Assembly (NCBI RefSeq): GCF_947495735.1
Contig: NZ_CANMAA010000002.1
Location: 464,316 to 528,315, forward strand
Reading direction: 5' to 3'
Origin: an uncultured Pseudokineococcus sp.
Lineage (GTDB): Bacteria > Actinomycetota > Actinomycetes > Actinomycetales > Quadrisphaeraceae
DNA: 64,000 nucleotides
Positions 46,900 to 56,488 of the stretch are shown piece after piece. Every line of letters begins with the position of its first letter. Within the stretch, counting starts at the first letter, position 1. The notes under the pieces were generated by a model that did not search any database, was not told where the DNA came from, and was given only the letters and a program-made list of their open reading frames with translations. The position numbers and the translations under genes are program-made.

Positions 46900-48204
46900 A
46901 TGGAGCTCTCCCGGTGGCCCGCGCCGACGGCGTCCGCACCCGTCGACGCCGTCGTCTCGCTGCCCGGGTCGAAGTCGCTGACCAACCGCTACCTCGTCCT
47001 GGCAGCCCTCGCCGACCGCCCGTCCCGGCTGCGCGCCCCGCTGCGCTCGCGCGACACGCGGCTGATGGCGGCGGCGCTGGAGGCCCTCGGGGCGCGCGTC
47101 GAGGACGTCGACGGCGCAGGCCCGGAGCCGGACTGGCACGTCACCCCCGCCGAGGTGCTCCGCGGCGGGGCGGTCGACGTCGGCCTGGCCGGGACGGTCA
47201 TGCGCTTCGTCCCTCCGGTCGCCGCGCTGGCGGACGGCGACGTGCGGCTGGACGGGGACCCCCGGGCCCGCGAGCGCCCCATGGCTCCCGTCGTCGACGC
47301 CCTGCGCGCCTTGGGCGTCGACGTCGACGACGCCGGTCGGGGCGCCCTGCCACTCGTCGTGCGCGGGCGGGGGGCCGTCCGCGGCGGCTCGGTGACGATC
47401 GACGCGGCGGCCTCGAGCCAGTTCGTCTCCGGTCTGCTCCTGGCCGCGCCGCGCTTCGCCGAGGGGCTGGTCGTGCGCCACGTCGGTCCGCCGCTGCCGA
47501 GCCAGCCCCACGTCGCCATGACCGTGGAGAACCTGCGCGACGTCGGCGTCGTCGTCGACGACTCCGAGCCGGACACGTGGGCCGTCTCGCCCGGCCCGAT
47601 CTCCGCCCTCGACGTGCAGGTCGAGCCCGACCTGTCCAGCGCCGCGCCCTTCCTCGCGGCGGCGGCGGTCACCGGCGGCCGCGTGCGGGTGCTCGGGTGG
47701 CCGCAGCACACGACGCAGGCGGGGGACGTCCTGCGCGACCTCCTCGACGAGATGGGGGCCGAGGTCTCCCTCGACCGCGAGGGCCTCGTCGTGCGCGGCG
47801 GCGACCTCTACGGCGTCGACGTCGACCTGCACGAGGCCGGCGAGCTCGTGCCGGTCGTCGTGGCCCTCGCCGCGCTCGCCTCCTCCCCCACCCGCCTGCG
47901 GGGCGTGGGCCACCTGCGGGGGCACGAGACCGACCGCCTGGCCGCGCTCGCGCGGGAGGTGAACCGCCTCGGCGGGCAGGCCGAGGAGACCGAGGACGGG
48001 CTGGTCATCAGGCCCCGACCGCTGCACGGGGACCTCGTGCGCACCTACGCCGACCACCGCATCGCCCAGGCCGCCGCCGTGCTGGGCCTGCGCGTGCCCG
48101 ACCTCGTCGTCGAGGACGTGGAGACCACCGCCAAGACCCTGCCGGGCTTCGTCGACCTCTGGGCGCGGATGCTCGCCGGCACGTCCGGGGCGGCCTCGCG
48201 GTGA
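46900..48204 (+). CDS. aroA: 3-phosphoshikimate 1-carboxyvinyltransferase (EPSP synthase)
   Basis: Shikimate-pathway enzyme of 434 residues joining PEP to shikimate-3-phosphate; the target of glyphosate. Substrate-binding motifs are [78 protein letters not shown] and [16 protein letters not shown]. The glycine-rich LAGT.MRF segment has the class I form in which glyphosate normally binds. Its stop overlaps the rsgA GTG (GTGA). The aroA-rsgA-hisN order near sigR-rsrA is conserved in actinobacteria. Confidence 0.97.
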   Translation: MELSRWPAPTASAPVDAVVSLPGSKSLTNRYLVLAALADRPSRLRAPLRSRDTRLMAAALEALGARVEDVDGAGPEPDWHVTPAEVLRGGAVDVGLAGTVMRFVPPVAALADGDVRLDGDPRARERPMAPVVDALRALGVDVDDAGRGALPLVVRGRGAVRGGSVTIDAAASSQFVSGLLLAAPRFAEGLVVRHVGPPLPSQPHVAMTVENLRDVGVVVDDSEPDTWAVSPGPISALDVQVEPDLSSAAPFLAAAAVTGGRVRVLGWPQHTTQAGDVLRDLLDEMGAEVSLDREGLVVRGGDLYGVDVDLHEAGELVPVVVALAALASSPTRLRGVGHLRGHETDRLAALAREVNRLGGQAEETEDGLVIRPRPLHGDLVRTYADHRIAQAAAVLGLRVPDLVVEDVETTAKTLPGFVDLWARMLAGTSGAASR

Positions 48205-49343
48205 GCCGCCGCCCGCCGGACGAGGACGACGTCCGCACGCGGCCGAACCCGCGGGGCTCGCGGCCGCGCACCAAGGACCGACCTCGGCACGCCGACGCCG
48301 TCCCGGGCCGGGTCCTGACCGTCGACCGCGGCCGCTCGACCGTGCTCGTCCGGGAGGACGAGCCGGACGAGACCGAGGTCACCGCGGTCAAGTCCCGCGA
48401 GCTCGGCCGCACGGGCGTCGTCGTCGGGGACCACGTGCACCTCGTGGGCGACGTGACCGGGGCCCCGGACACGCTCGCGCGGGTCGTGCGCGTCGACGAG
48501 CGGCGCACCGTCCTGCGGCGCTCGGCGGACGACGACGACCCCGTCGAGCGCGTGCTCGTCGCCGGCGCCGACCAGCTCGCCGTCGTCGTCGCCGCCGCCG
48601 ACCCCGCCCCCCGCACCGGCCTCGTGGACCGGTGCCTCGTGGCCGCCCTCGACGCGGGCATGGACGCGCTGCTCGTGGTGACCAAGGGCGACCTCGCCGA
48701 CCCCGCACCGCTCATCGCGGCCTACGCCGCCCTGGACACCCCGGCCGTGGTCCTGCGCCGGGCCGACGGCGAGCCCGCGGGGACCGGGGCGGACGCCCCG
48801 CCGCCGCGGCACGACGCCGCCGGCCTCGCCGCGCTGCGCGAGCGCCTGCGGGGGCGCACGACCGTCCTGGTCGGCCACTCCGGCGTCGGCAAGTCGACCC
48901 TCGTCAACGCCCTGGTGCCCGACGCGGACCGGGCGACCGGGCGCGTCAACGACGTCACCGGCCGCGGTCGCCACACGTCGTCGTCGGCGCTCGCGCTGCG
49001 CCTGCCGCCCGACCCCGCGGGAGGCCCGCCGCAGGGCTGGGTCGTCGACACACCCGGCGTGCGCTCGTTCGGGCTGGCGCACGTGCGCCCCTCCTCGCTG
49101 CTGGCCGCCTTCCCCGACCTCGAGCCGGGCAGCGACGGCTGCCCCCGCGGCTGCACCCACGACGAGCCGGAGTGCGGCCTGGACGCGTGGGCCGCCTCGG
49201 GCGCCGCCGGGGACGCCGGGCCGGCGCGGCTGGCCTCCCTGCGCCGGCTGCTGCGCAGCCGCAGCGGCGAGGAGACCGCGATCGGCGCGGCGCGGGACGT
49301 CGCGCGCGAGGCCTCCCGGGACGCAGGGCGACCCCGGCCCTGA
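48201..49343 (+). CDS. rsgA: ribosome small subunit-dependent GTPase A
   Basis: Circularly permuted GTPase of 380 residues that checks late 30S subunit assembly. The N-terminal OB domain is followed by the G motifs in permuted order: VTKGDLAD (G4), [16 protein letters not shown] (G1), [10 protein letters not shown] (G3). The C-terminal zinc knuckle [14 protein letters not shown] has the Cys-Cys-His-Cys set. GTG 48201 overlaps the aroA stop. Confidence 0.96.
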   Translation: MSRRPPDEDDVRTRPNPRGSRPRTKDRPRHADAVPGRVLTVDRGRSTVLVREDEPDETEVTAVKSRELGRTGVVVGDHVHLVGDVTGAPDTLARVVRVDERRTVLRRSADDDDPVERVLVAGADQLAVVVAAADPAPRTGLVDRCLVAALDAGMDALLVVTKGDLADPAPLIAAYAALDTPAVVLRRADGEPAGTGADAPPPRHDAAGLAALRERLRGRTTVLVGHSGVGKSTLVNALVPDADRATGRVNDVTGRGRHTSSSALALRLPPDPAGGPPQGWVVDTPGVRSFGLAHVRPSSLLAAFPDLEPGSDGCPRGCTHDEPECGLDAWAASGAAGDAGPARLASLRRLLRSRSGEETAIGAARDVAREASRDAGRPRP

Positions 49344-49366
49344 GCCCGGGCGTCCCGCCGCGCCGG

Positions 49367-49372
49367 TAGCGT
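49367..49372 (+). promoter_or_regulatory. leaderless -10 element of hisN
   Basis: TAGCGT, 7 nt, then GTG 49380. It lies in the 36-bp gap after rsgA. Confidence 0.6.
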
Positions 49373-49379
49373 CCGGGCG

Positions 49380-50240
49380 GTGAGCCCCACCTCGGCCGAC
49401 AGCCTGCGCCGCGCCCGGGGCGTGGACGACGACCTGCGCCTCGCGCACGTCGTCGCCGACGCCGTCGACGGCCTGACGACCTCCCGCTTCGGCGCGCTCG
49501 ACCTCACCGTCGAGTCCAAGCCCGACCTCACGCCGGTCACGGACGCCGACCGCAGCGCCGAGGAGCTGGTGCGCGCCCAGCTCGCCCGCGCGCGGCCGCG
49601 CGACGCCGTGCTCGGCGAGGAGGGCGGCGCCACCGGCAGCGGGTCGCGGCAGTGGGTGGTGGACCCCATCGACGGCACGAAGAGCTTCGTGCGCGGCGTG
49701 CCCGTCTGGGCGACCCTGCTCGCGCTCCTCGTCGACGGGGAGCCCGTCCTCGGCGTCGTCTCCGCCCCCGCCCTGGGCCGCCGGTGGTGGGCCGGCACGG
49801 GCACGGGGGCCTGGACGGGGCGCTCGCTGTCCTCCGCGCGGCAGCTGCACGTGTCCGCGGTCGACGACCTCGCCGACGCGTCCCTGTCCTACTCGAGCCT
49901 GACCGGGTGGGAGGAGCGCGACCTGCTCGACCCCTTCCTCGACCTCACGCGCTCGGTGTGGCGCACCCGCGCGTACGGCGACTTCTGGTCGCACCTGCTC
50001 GTGGCCGAGGGCGCCGTCGACGTCTCCTGCGAGCCGGAGCTCGCGCTGCACGACATGGCCGCGCTCGTCCCGGTCGTGACCGAGGCGGGCGGGCGCTTCA
50101 CCTCCCTCGACGGTGTCGACGGACCGCACGGCGGCAGCGCCGTCTGCACCAACGGGCTGCTGCACGAGCGGGTCCTCACCGCCCTGGCGCCGCGACCCCC
50201 CGCCGGGGACGCCGGGTCCGGCCGGTCCGCCGCGCGCTGA
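49380..50240 (+). CDS. hisN: histidinol-phosphatase, inositol monophosphatase family
   Basis: Mg-dependent phosphatase of 286 residues. The IMPase motifs are [16 protein letters not shown], the catalytic [20 protein letters not shown] and [18 protein letters not shown]. In actinobacteria the homologue downstream of aroA/rsgA removes phosphate from histidinol phosphate, the eighth step of histidine synthesis; that specific role is inferred from position and family. The GTG start has a leaderless -10. Confidence 0.9.
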   Translation: MSPTSADSLRRARGVDDDLRLAHVVADAVDGLTTSRFGALDLTVESKPDLTPVTDADRSAEELVRAQLARARPRDAVLGEEGGATGSGSRQWVVDPIDGTKSFVRGVPVWATLLALLVDGEPVLGVVSAPALGRRWWAGTGTGAWTGRSLSSARQLHVSAVDDLADASLSYSSLTGWEERDLLDPFLDLTRSVWRTRAYGDFWSHLLVAEGAVDVSCEPELALHDMAALVPVVTEAGGRFTSLDGVDGPHGGSAVCTNGLLHERVLTALAPRPPAGDAGSGRSAAR

Positions 50241-50266
50241 CGGGGACTGCTGCGCACACTGGGCAG

Positions 50267-50497
50267 ATGACGACACCCAGCGCAGATCCGGACCCGTCCG
50301 AGACCCCGGGCCTCCAGGACGGCAACGGCGTGGACCCCGGCGACACGCCGCCCTCGGAGGCGGGGACCTCCGGGCTCTCGGCGCACGAGTCCAAGGAGCC
50401 CTCCAAGGGCCTGAACAAGGCGATCCCGATCGCCATCGTGAGCCTCGTCTTCCTCTTCGTGCTGTTCTTCCTCGTCCGCGCCGCGCTCACCGCCTGA
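50267..50497 (+). CDS. small membrane-tail protein, DUF6480-like
   Basis: A 76-residue protein. A hydrophilic Pro/Gly/Asp-rich N-terminus (SADPDPSETPGLQDGNGVDP) is followed by a single C-terminal helix (AIPIAIVSLVFLFVLFFLVR). The layout recalls the DUF6480 family of small actinobacterial proteins. Function is unknown. ATG 50267 is preceded by GGGCAG. A strong terminator follows. Confidence 0.7.
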   Translation: MTTPSADPDPSETPGLQDGNGVDPGDTPPSEAGTSGLSAHESKEPSKGLNKAIPIAIVSLVFLFVLFFLVRAALTA

Positions 50498-50525
50498 CGA
50501 CCTCCTCGGGAGCCGCCGGGCTCCC

Positions 50526-50573
50526 CACGCACGCAGGCCCGGTCCCCCTCGGGGGACCGGGCCTGCGTGCGTG
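50526..50573. terminator. strong bidirectional hairpin between the DUF6480-like gene and zwf
   Basis: Arms 50526-50547 and 50552-50573 are exact complements over 22 bp with a 4-nt loop, between convergent stops. Confidence 0.9.
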
Positions 50574-50583
50574 CGGGGTCGGA

Positions 50584-52044
50584 TCAGCCGTCCGAGGAGC
50601 TCGCGGCGTCGCCGTGGGTCTCCTCGCCGACGAGCCACCCGTGCGGTCCGGCCAGCTCGTCGGCCGCCGCAGGGCCCCACGAGCCCGGGGCGTAGGGCTG
50701 CACCGCGGGCCGGTCCTCCAGCAGCGGCTGCACGCGGGACCACGCGCTGGCCAGGCCGTCGGAGCTCGTGAACAGCGAGCGGTCGCCGAGCAGCACGTCG
50801 TGCAGCAGCGACGCGTACGGGGGCAGGGGGTCGCCCCCGTCGACCTCGTGCAGCGACAGGCGCGCCGAGGAGGTGCTCAGCCGCATCTGCGCCCCCGGCT
50901 GCTTGAGCACCATGCCGACGTCCAGGGCTCCGGCGCCCTTGAGGTCCACGGCGAGCACGTTCCCCTGCGCGGGCAGGTCCCCGAGCGGCGTCGGGTCGGG
51001 CCGGCGCAGGACGAGGCTCACGCGCTGGGCGTCCCCGCCGAGCCGCTTGCCCGTGCGCAGCAGGAAGGGGACGCCGTGCCAGCGGTCGGTGTCCACCCAC
51101 ACCCGCGCCGCGACGAAGGTGTCGGTGCTCGAGTCGTCGTCGACGCCCTCGATGTCGGTGTAGCCGTCGAACTGGCCCAGGACCACGTCGTCCTTCGTCA
51201 CCGGCCGGATCGCCGCGAGGACCGACTCCCGGGCCGCCTGCAGGTCGTCGGCGGACATCGACGCCGGGGGCTCCATGGCGACCTCGGCGGTCACCTGGAA
51301 CAGGTGGGTGACGAGCATGTCGAGGACGGCGCCCGTGGCGTCGTAGAAGTCGGCGCGGTCGGCGACGTCGAGGGTCTCCGGGACGTCGATCTGCACCTGC
51401 TCGACCATGTCGCGGCTCCACGCCGCCCCGAACAGGGCGTTGCCGAAGCGCAGCACGTGCAGGTCCTGCGTGCCCTCCTTGCCGAGGAAGTGGTCGATGC
51501 GGAAGACCTGCTCCTCGTCGAGGACCTCGTGCACCAGGTCGTCGAGCTCCCGGAAGTCCTCCGGCGAGGTGCCGTAGGGCTTCTCGAAGACGACGGTGGC
51601 GGCCTCCGCGAGGTCGTGCGCCCCCAGCGCCCGCGTCGTCTCGCGGAAGGTCGACGGCGGGATGGCGAGGTAGTGCACCAGCTTCGCCCGCTCCTCGGCG
51701 CCGCCCCGCATGTCCGAGCGGGCCTGCTCGAGGACGTCGAGCAGGCTCCCCGGCGAGTCGCTGGTGAAGCCGCCGCCCGCGAACAGCAGCCGCTCGGAGA
51801 AGTCCTCCCAGGGGCCCTCGTCGGGGGCGGGCCCGAACTCCTCGAGGCTCTCGCGGACGCGGTCGCGGAACTCCTCGTGGGAGACGTCGCCGCGGCCGTT
51901 GCCGATCAGGCGCCAGTCCTCGGGCATCAGGCCGCGGCGGGCGAGCTCGTAGAAGGCCGGCAGGACCATGCGGCGGGCGAGGTCGCCCGTGGCGCCGTAC
52001 AGGACGAAGACGGTGGGCTGGGGCGTCGTGGCGTCGTCGGGCAT
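50584..52044 (-). CDS. zwf: glucose-6-phosphate 1-dehydrogenase
   Basis: First enzyme of the oxidative pentose phosphate pathway, 486 residues, making 6-phosphogluconolactone and NAD(P)H. The nucleotide-binding start is VLYGATGDLARRMVLPAFYE, and the active-site motif is VFRIDHFLGKEGTQDL. EKPYGTSPEDFRELD and a long C-terminal beta domain are also present. It stands alone: the opcA, tal, tkt and pgl genes that often surround zwf in actinobacteria are not here, so it may be a second G6PDH. TAGCGT lies 7 nt before the ATG. Confidence 0.94.
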   Translation of the reverse strand: MPDDATTPQPTVFVLYGATGDLARRMVLPAFYELARRGLMPEDWRLIGNGRGDVSHEEFRDRVRESLEEFGPAPDEGPWEDFSERLLFAGGGFTSDSPGSLLDVLEQARSDMRGGAEERAKLVHYLAIPPSTFRETTRALGAHDLAEAATVVFEKPYGTSPEDFRELDDLVHEVLDEEQVFRIDHFLGKEGTQDLHVLRFGNALFGAAWSRDMVEQVQIDVPETLDVADRADFYDATGAVLDMLVTHLFQVTAEVAMEPPASMSADDLQAARESVLAAIRPVTKDDVVLGQFDGYTDIEGVDDDSSTDTFVAARVWVDTDRWHGVPFLLRTGKRLGGDAQRVSLVLRRPDPTPLGDLPAQGNVLAVDLKGAGALDVGMVLKQPGAQMRLSTSSARLSLHEVDGGDPLPPYASLLHDVLLGDRSLFTSSDGLASAWSRVQPLLEDRPAVQPYAPGSWGPAAADELAGPHGWLVGEETHGDAASSSDG

Positions 52045-52051
52045 GGCTCCG

Positions 52052-52057
52052 ACGCTA
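52052..52057 (-). promoter_or_regulatory. leaderless -10 element of zwf
   Basis: TAGCGT on the minus strand, 7 nt before the ATG at 52044. Confidence 0.6.
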
Positions 52058-52127
52058 GAGCGCCGCCGGACGCCGCGCGCCCCGGAGGCGACCGCGGCCC
52101 GTGACCCCGCGCACGGGTCCCGAGCAC

Positions 52128-52165
52128 GACGAAGGCCCCCGGACCGGAGTCCGGGGGCCTTCGTC
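52128..52165 (-). terminator. terminator of tRNA-fMet copy 2
   Basis: A 17-bp perfect stem (52128-52144 with 52149-52165) and loop CGGA, 8 bases past the tRNA 3' end. Confidence 0.85.
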
Positions 52166-52172
52166 TCACCAG

Positions 52173-52246
52173 TAGCGGGGGCAGGATTTGAACCTGCGAC
52201 CTCTGGGTTATGAGCCCAGCGAGCTACCGAACTGCTCCACCCCGCG
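52173..52246 (-). tRNA. initiator tRNA-fMet (CAT), downstream copy
   Basis: Reads CGCGGGGTGGAGCAG from 52246 on the minus strand. The first base C faces T at position 72, an unpaired end as in initiators, and the anticodon stem has the three G:C pairs of initiator tRNA around CTCATAA. Discriminator A; no encoded CCA. It is identical to the copy at 52399. Confidence 0.95.
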
Positions 52247-52353
52247 TCGCGAGATGAACAGTACGCGACCAGACCGGCAGCGCCAAAACCGTCCTCGACG
52301 AGCGCCCGGCGAGCCGACCACCACCGGCGGCCGGCCGGAGGCGCCCCGGGCAC

Positions 52354-52391
52354 GACGAAGGCCCCCGGACCGGAGTCCGAGGGCCTTCGTC
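52354..52391 (-). terminator. terminator of tRNA-fMet copy 1
   Basis: Same 17-bp hairpin as at 52128, with one G-to-A change in the distal arm (52375-52391) that gives a single mismatch. Confidence 0.8.
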
Positions 52392-52398
52392 TCACCAG

Positions 52399-52472
52399 TA
52401 GCGGGGGCAGGATTTGAACCTGCGACCTCTGGGTTATGAGCCCAGCGAGCTACCGAACTGCTCCACCCCGCG
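52399..52472 (-). tRNA. initiator tRNA-fMet (CAT), upstream copy
   Basis: Same sequence as the copy at 52173, 226 bp away in the same direction. Each copy has its own terminator, so they are probably transcribed as separate units. Confidence 0.95.
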
Positions 52473-52568
52473 TCGCGAGATGAACAGTACGGGACAGGGG
52501 CGTGAGCGCCAAACCGCGGCGCGGGGACGGCCCGGCAGGGCCGTCCCCGCGCCGGTCGCGACCTCTGC

Positions 52569-55500
52569 TCAGCCGTCCGCGGGCTCGTCGGCGGCCGGCG
52601 TCTCCGCCGCCGCGCCGTCGGCCGCCTGCGGGGCCTCGACCGCCGGCTCCTCGGCGGCCGGGGCCGCCTCCGCCGCCCCGTCGATCTCCTGCTGGGCCTC
52701 CACCGCGCGGGACACGGCGTCCGCCAGCTGCTGCTGCGTCTCGCCGTAGGCGGCGAAGTCGCCCCCGGAGAGGGCCTCCTGGCCCTGCGTGAGCGCCGCC
52801 TGCGCGTCCTGCAGCGCCTGCTGGAGCTGCGTCCGGACGTCCGCGCCGACCACGGCGTCGCCACCGTCGGCGGGGTCGTCCGCCGCCGGCGGGACCGCGC
52901 CGTCGCCCTCGAGGCCCGCGTCGCCGGCGGTGGCGCCGGAGTCGCCGCCGAAGACCTGGTTCAGGGCCTCGTCGAGGGTCTGCGCGAAGCCGATCTCGTT
53001 GCCGAAGGAGACCAGCGCGTACTGGAGCCGGGGGATCTGCGTCCCGCCGGAGCTCTGCACGTAGACCGGCTGCACGTAGAGCAGGCCACCGCCCACCGGG
53101 AGGGTGAGGAGGTTGCCGAACGCCACGTCGGTGTTGTTCTGGCTCAGCAGGTTCAGCTCGGTGGAGATCGTCGGGTCGGCGTCGAAGTCGTTCTGCACCT
53201 GGCCGGGGCCGTTGATGACGAGGTTGCGCGGCAGCTGCAGCAGCCGCATCTGCCCGTACCCCTCGGCCACCTGGCCCGCGCCGGCGCCGCCGGCGTCGCC
53301 GTCCACCGCGAGGAAGCCGGTGAGGATGTTGCTGGCCGAGGCCTCGCTCGAGTTGGGGATGTACGTCGAGGTCAGCGAGAAGGCGGGCTCCTCCTGGCCG
53401 GGCATCTGCAGCGTCAGGTAGTACGCGGGCTGCAGCGGCGCCGGCACGCCCTCGGGGACGTCCGCGGTCGGGTCGGCCGGGATCTGCCAGCGGTCGCTGT
53501 TCTGGAAGAAGACCGCCGGGTTGGTGACGTGGTAGGCGCCCAGGACGCTCCGCTGGACCTTGAAGAGGTCGTCCGGGTAGCGCACGTGGTCGAGGAGTGC
53601 CTGGCTCATCTCCGAGACGTCGGTGAGCGCGTCGGGGAAGACCGAGTCCCAGGCCTGCAGGACCGGGTCGTCGGAGTCCCACGCGTAGAGGACGACGTCG
53701 CCCGAGTAGGCGTCCACCGTGGCCTTCACGGAGTTGCGGATGTAGTTGACCTCCTCGGGCGGCAGGGTCGAGAGCGTCTGCGCACCGCCCTGGCCGCCGG
53801 CACCGGCCTGCCCCGCCGCGCCGCCCAGCCCCGCGTTCTGGCTGTCCAGCGTCGCGTCCGCGAGCGTCTCGCGGTCGGAGTACGGGTACTCGTTGCTCGT
53901 GGTGTACCCGTCGATGATCCACAGCACCCGGTCGTCCACGACCGCCGGGTAGGGGTCGCCGTCGAGGGTGAGGAAGGGAGCCACCTTGGCGACGCGGTCG
54001 CGCGGGTCGCGGTCGTAGAGGATCTGGCTCTCGCTGTTGAGGGCGTCCGACAGCAGGATGTTCTGCTCCTGGAACTTCACCGCGTACAGCAGCCGCTGCC
54101 ACCACGAGCCGACGGACGGCCCGCCGTCGCCGGAGTAGGTGTTGTTGGCGACGCCGTCGCCGCCCTCCTCGTCGGTCGGGTAGTCGACCTCGCGGGGGTC
54201 GGTGCCCTCGGGGGCGCCGACGATCGAGTAGGGCGGCGAGTTCTGGCCGAAGTAGATGCGCGGCTCGAAGTCCCCGAGCGCCCCCTCGGCGTTGATGCCG
54301 GCCTGGAAGTAGGCGGGCAGCCCGCCCTCGCCGCGCTGGTTGCCGTACGCGGCGACCACGCCGTAGCCGTGGGTGAAGATCGTGGCCTCGTTGACCCAGC
54401 TGCGCTGGCCACCGGACAGGCCGGAGAGGTCGAGCTCGCGGACGCCGATGACGGCGTCCTCGGTCTGGCCGTCGATGTCGTAGCGGTCGACGTCCAGCGG
54501 GTCGGAGAACGTGTAGTACTGCCGCTGCCGCTGGTCCTGCTGGAAGGCGGGCTGCACGATCGCCGGGTCCAGGACGCGGATGTTCGCCGTCGTCTCGGCG
54601 TCGTCGCGCAGCGCCCCCGCCTCGGCCTCGGTGCTCGCCTCGTAGTTCGTGACCTCCGTCGAGTCGAGGTCGTAGGCGGCGCGCGTGGCGTCGATGTTGT
54701 TCTGCAGGTACGGGGTCTCGCGCGTCAGGGCGCTCGGGTCGACCTGGAAGCGCTGGACGACGTACGGGTAGATGCCCCCGACGACGACCGCGGAGGCCAG
54801 CATGACGACCACCCCGAGGGCGGGCAGCCGCCAGCTGCCGCGGAAGGCGGTGGCGAAGAACAGCACCGCGACCAGCAGGGCGATGACCGCCAGGATGGCG
54901 CGCCCGGGGATCTCCGCGTTGACGCCCGTGTACGTGGCGCCGAGGAAGCGCCCGCTGTCGTCGGTGAGCTCGGAGTAGCGGTCGAGCCAGTACGAGGCCG
55001 CCTGGAGGAGCACGAGCAGGCCCGCGGTCACCGCGAGCTGCACGCGCGCCGTGGTGGTGGTGCGCGGCCCGCGGCCCTGCAGGCGGAGCCCGCCGTAGAG
55101 GTAGTGCACCATCGCGCCGGCGATGCCCGCGAGCAGGACGACCGCCGTCAGGAAGGAGACGAGGAAGTCCAGGAAGGGCAGGGTGAAGACCCAGAAGCCC
55201 ACGTCCATCGAGAAGACCGGGTCCTGCGCCTCGAAGGGCGTCCCGTTCAGGAAGAGCAGCACCTGCTCCCACTGCGCGGAGGCGGCCGAGCCCGCGAACA
55301 GGCCCAGGACCACCGGGACGGCGACGCTGAGCAGGCGGCGCAGCGGCTCCAGGCTCTCCCGGTAGCGGTCGAGGTTGGCCGACTCGGCGTCGACGGGCGC
55401 GTAGACCGGCCGGGAGCCGTAGGCCAGGCGCAGGCTCACCAGCACGGCCACCGCCATGACCACGGCGCCGGCGAGGAAGAGGGCGCCCTGGGTCAGCAGT

Positions 55501-55664
55501 CGCGTCCGGTAGACGTCGGCGAAGCCGACCTGCTGGAACCAGCCGTACTCGGTGACGACCTGGCTCGCGACGACGACGGCGCCCACGAGGGCGACCACGA
55601 CGGCGACGGCGGGCAGGAGAGCGCCGCGGCGCCGCGGTGGGGATGTGCTGGAGCTGGAGCTCAC
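52569..55664 (-). CDS. UPF0182 family large membrane protein
   Basis: Membrane protein of 1031 residues. The first 310 residues hold about seven transmembrane helices (LLPAVAVVVALVGAVVVASQ, LFLAGAVVMAVAVLVSLRLA and others), and the rest is a large extracytoplasmic domain (RFQVDPSALTRETPYLQNNI, WVNEATIFTHGYGVVAAYGN). The last 100 residues are Ala/Gln-rich with a coiled-coil look. The function of the family is unknown. GTG 55664 is chosen because GAGAGG lies about 10 nt upstream and the first helix follows at residue 16. Confidence 0.92.
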   Translation of the reverse strand: MSSSSSTSPPRRRGALLPAVAVVVALVGAVVVASQVVTEYGWFQQVGFADVYRTRLLTQGALFLAGAVVMAVAVLVSLRLAYGSRPVYAPVDAESANLDRYRESLEPLRRLLSVAVPVVLGLFAGSAASAQWEQVLLFLNGTPFEAQDPVFSMDVGFWVFTLPFLDFLVSFLTAVVLLAGIAGAMVHYLYGGLRLQGRGPRTTTTARVQLAVTAGLLVLLQAASYWLDRYSELTDDSGRFLGATYTGVNAEIPGRAILAVIALLVAVLFFATAFRGSWRLPALGVVVMLASAVVVGGIYPYVVQRFQVDPSALTRETPYLQNNIDATRAAYDLDSTEVTNYEASTEAEAGALRDDAETTANIRVLDPAIVQPAFQQDQRQRQYYTFSDPLDVDRYDIDGQTEDAVIGVRELDLSGLSGGQRSWVNEATIFTHGYGVVAAYGNQRGEGGLPAYFQAGINAEGALGDFEPRIYFGQNSPPYSIVGAPEGTDPREVDYPTDEEGGDGVANNTYSGDGGPSVGSWWQRLLYAVKFQEQNILLSDALNSESQILYDRDPRDRVAKVAPFLTLDGDPYPAVVDDRVLWIIDGYTTSNEYPYSDRETLADATLDSQNAGLGGAAGQAGAGGQGGAQTLSTLPPEEVNYIRNSVKATVDAYSGDVVLYAWDSDDPVLQAWDSVFPDALTDVSEMSQALLDHVRYPDDLFKVQRSVLGAYHVTNPAVFFQNSDRWQIPADPTADVPEGVPAPLQPAYYLTLQMPGQEEPAFSLTSTYIPNSSEASASNILTGFLAVDGDAGGAGAGQVAEGYGQMRLLQLPRNLVINGPGQVQNDFDADPTISTELNLLSQNNTDVAFGNLLTLPVGGGLLYVQPVYVQSSGGTQIPRLQYALVSFGNEIGFAQTLDEALNQVFGGDSGATAGDAGLEGDGAVPPAADDPADGGDAVVGADVRTQLQQALQDAQAALTQGQEALSGGDFAAYGETQQQLADAVSRAVEAQQEIDGAAEAAPAAEEPAVEAPQAADGAAAETPAADEPADG

Positions 55665-55894
55665 GTCTGGGGAACCTCTCGTGGTCGCCGTCACCGACGG
55701 CCGGCTCGGTCGTGCCTGGCGGTCCTGCTGCGGACGTCCTGCTGCTGCGGTCGTGCGGGCCCGGCCGCAGCGCCCCGGTCGGGCGACGCGCCAGTCGTGG
55801 CACCAGCGTCCCACGCGGTGCCGCGGTGCCGCGGCGCCCGTCGGCGCGCGGGCACCGGCGACCACCGACGGCCCGGTGCGGCACCATCGGCGTC

Positions 55895-56482
55895 GTGGAC
55901 GACACCTCCGGCACCCCCTTCCCCGACGACGAGCGGGCGACGCTCCCGGTTCCCCCGCTGGCCCCGCTGGAGCGCACGGCCCTCGAGGTCGAGCGCCACG
56001 TCGCGACGGCGGGGTGGGACGCGCCGCCCCGCGTGTTCGCGCTCCTGCGCACCGCGGAGGCGGTCGCCGTGGACCCGACGCTGGCGGACGTCCTGCCGGC
56101 CGACGTGGTCGCCGAGGCCGTGGGCGACCCCGACCACCTGACGTCGGTGGAGCAGGAGGAGCTGCCGGAGGCGGACGGCCTCGAGGACCTCCTGGGCCGC
56201 ATCGGGTGGCCGTCCGCCGTCGCGGGTGCCGCGGTCGTCGTCGAGCGCGTCGTCGTGCCGCCCACCGCCGAGCTCCCGGAGGACCCCGCCGCGGCCCTGG
56301 CCGCGGTCGAGGCCCACCCGGAGCGGCGCGACGTCCGCATCGCGGTGGCGGTTCTGCGCGACGGCAGCACCGGCAGCGCCGTCCGCCAGCGGGCCGACGA
56401 CGACGACCTGCGCGTCGTCGTCGGCGAGGACCTGGTGCCGGGCCTGTCCGCGGCCCTGCGCGCGACGCTCGCGGAGGAGTAG
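55895..56482 (+). CDS. PPA1309 family protein
   Basis: Conserved actinobacterial protein of 195 residues, function unknown. Typical segments are LERTALEVERHVATAGWDAP, RVFALLRTAEAVAVDPTLAD, HLTSVEQEELPEADGLEDLL and VVVERVVVPPTAELPEDPAA. There are no catalytic motifs, signal peptide or membrane helices. It converges with the PDZ-Lon protease, with 6 bp between stops, a neighbourhood shared by many actinobacteria. Confidence 0.9.
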   Translation: MDDTSGTPFPDDERATLPVPPLAPLERTALEVERHVATAGWDAPPRVFALLRTAEAVAVDPTLADVLPADVVAEAVGDPDHLTSVEQEELPEADGLEDLLGRIGWPSAVAGAAVVVERVVVPPTAELPEDPAAALAAVEAHPERRDVRIAVAVLRDGSTGSAVRQRADDDDLRVVVGEDLVPGLSAALRATLAEE

Positions 56483-56488
56483 GGCGGC

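Larger units (their letters stand above)
52122..52493 (-). repeat. tandem duplication of tRNA-fMet plus terminator, 226-bp offset
   Basis: About 146 bp (52122-52267 and 52348-52493) are nearly identical: terminator, tRNA and about 20 bp upstream of the tRNA. The only clear changes are one base in the terminator stem and one upstream. The 80 bp between the copies has diverged. Confidence 0.9.
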
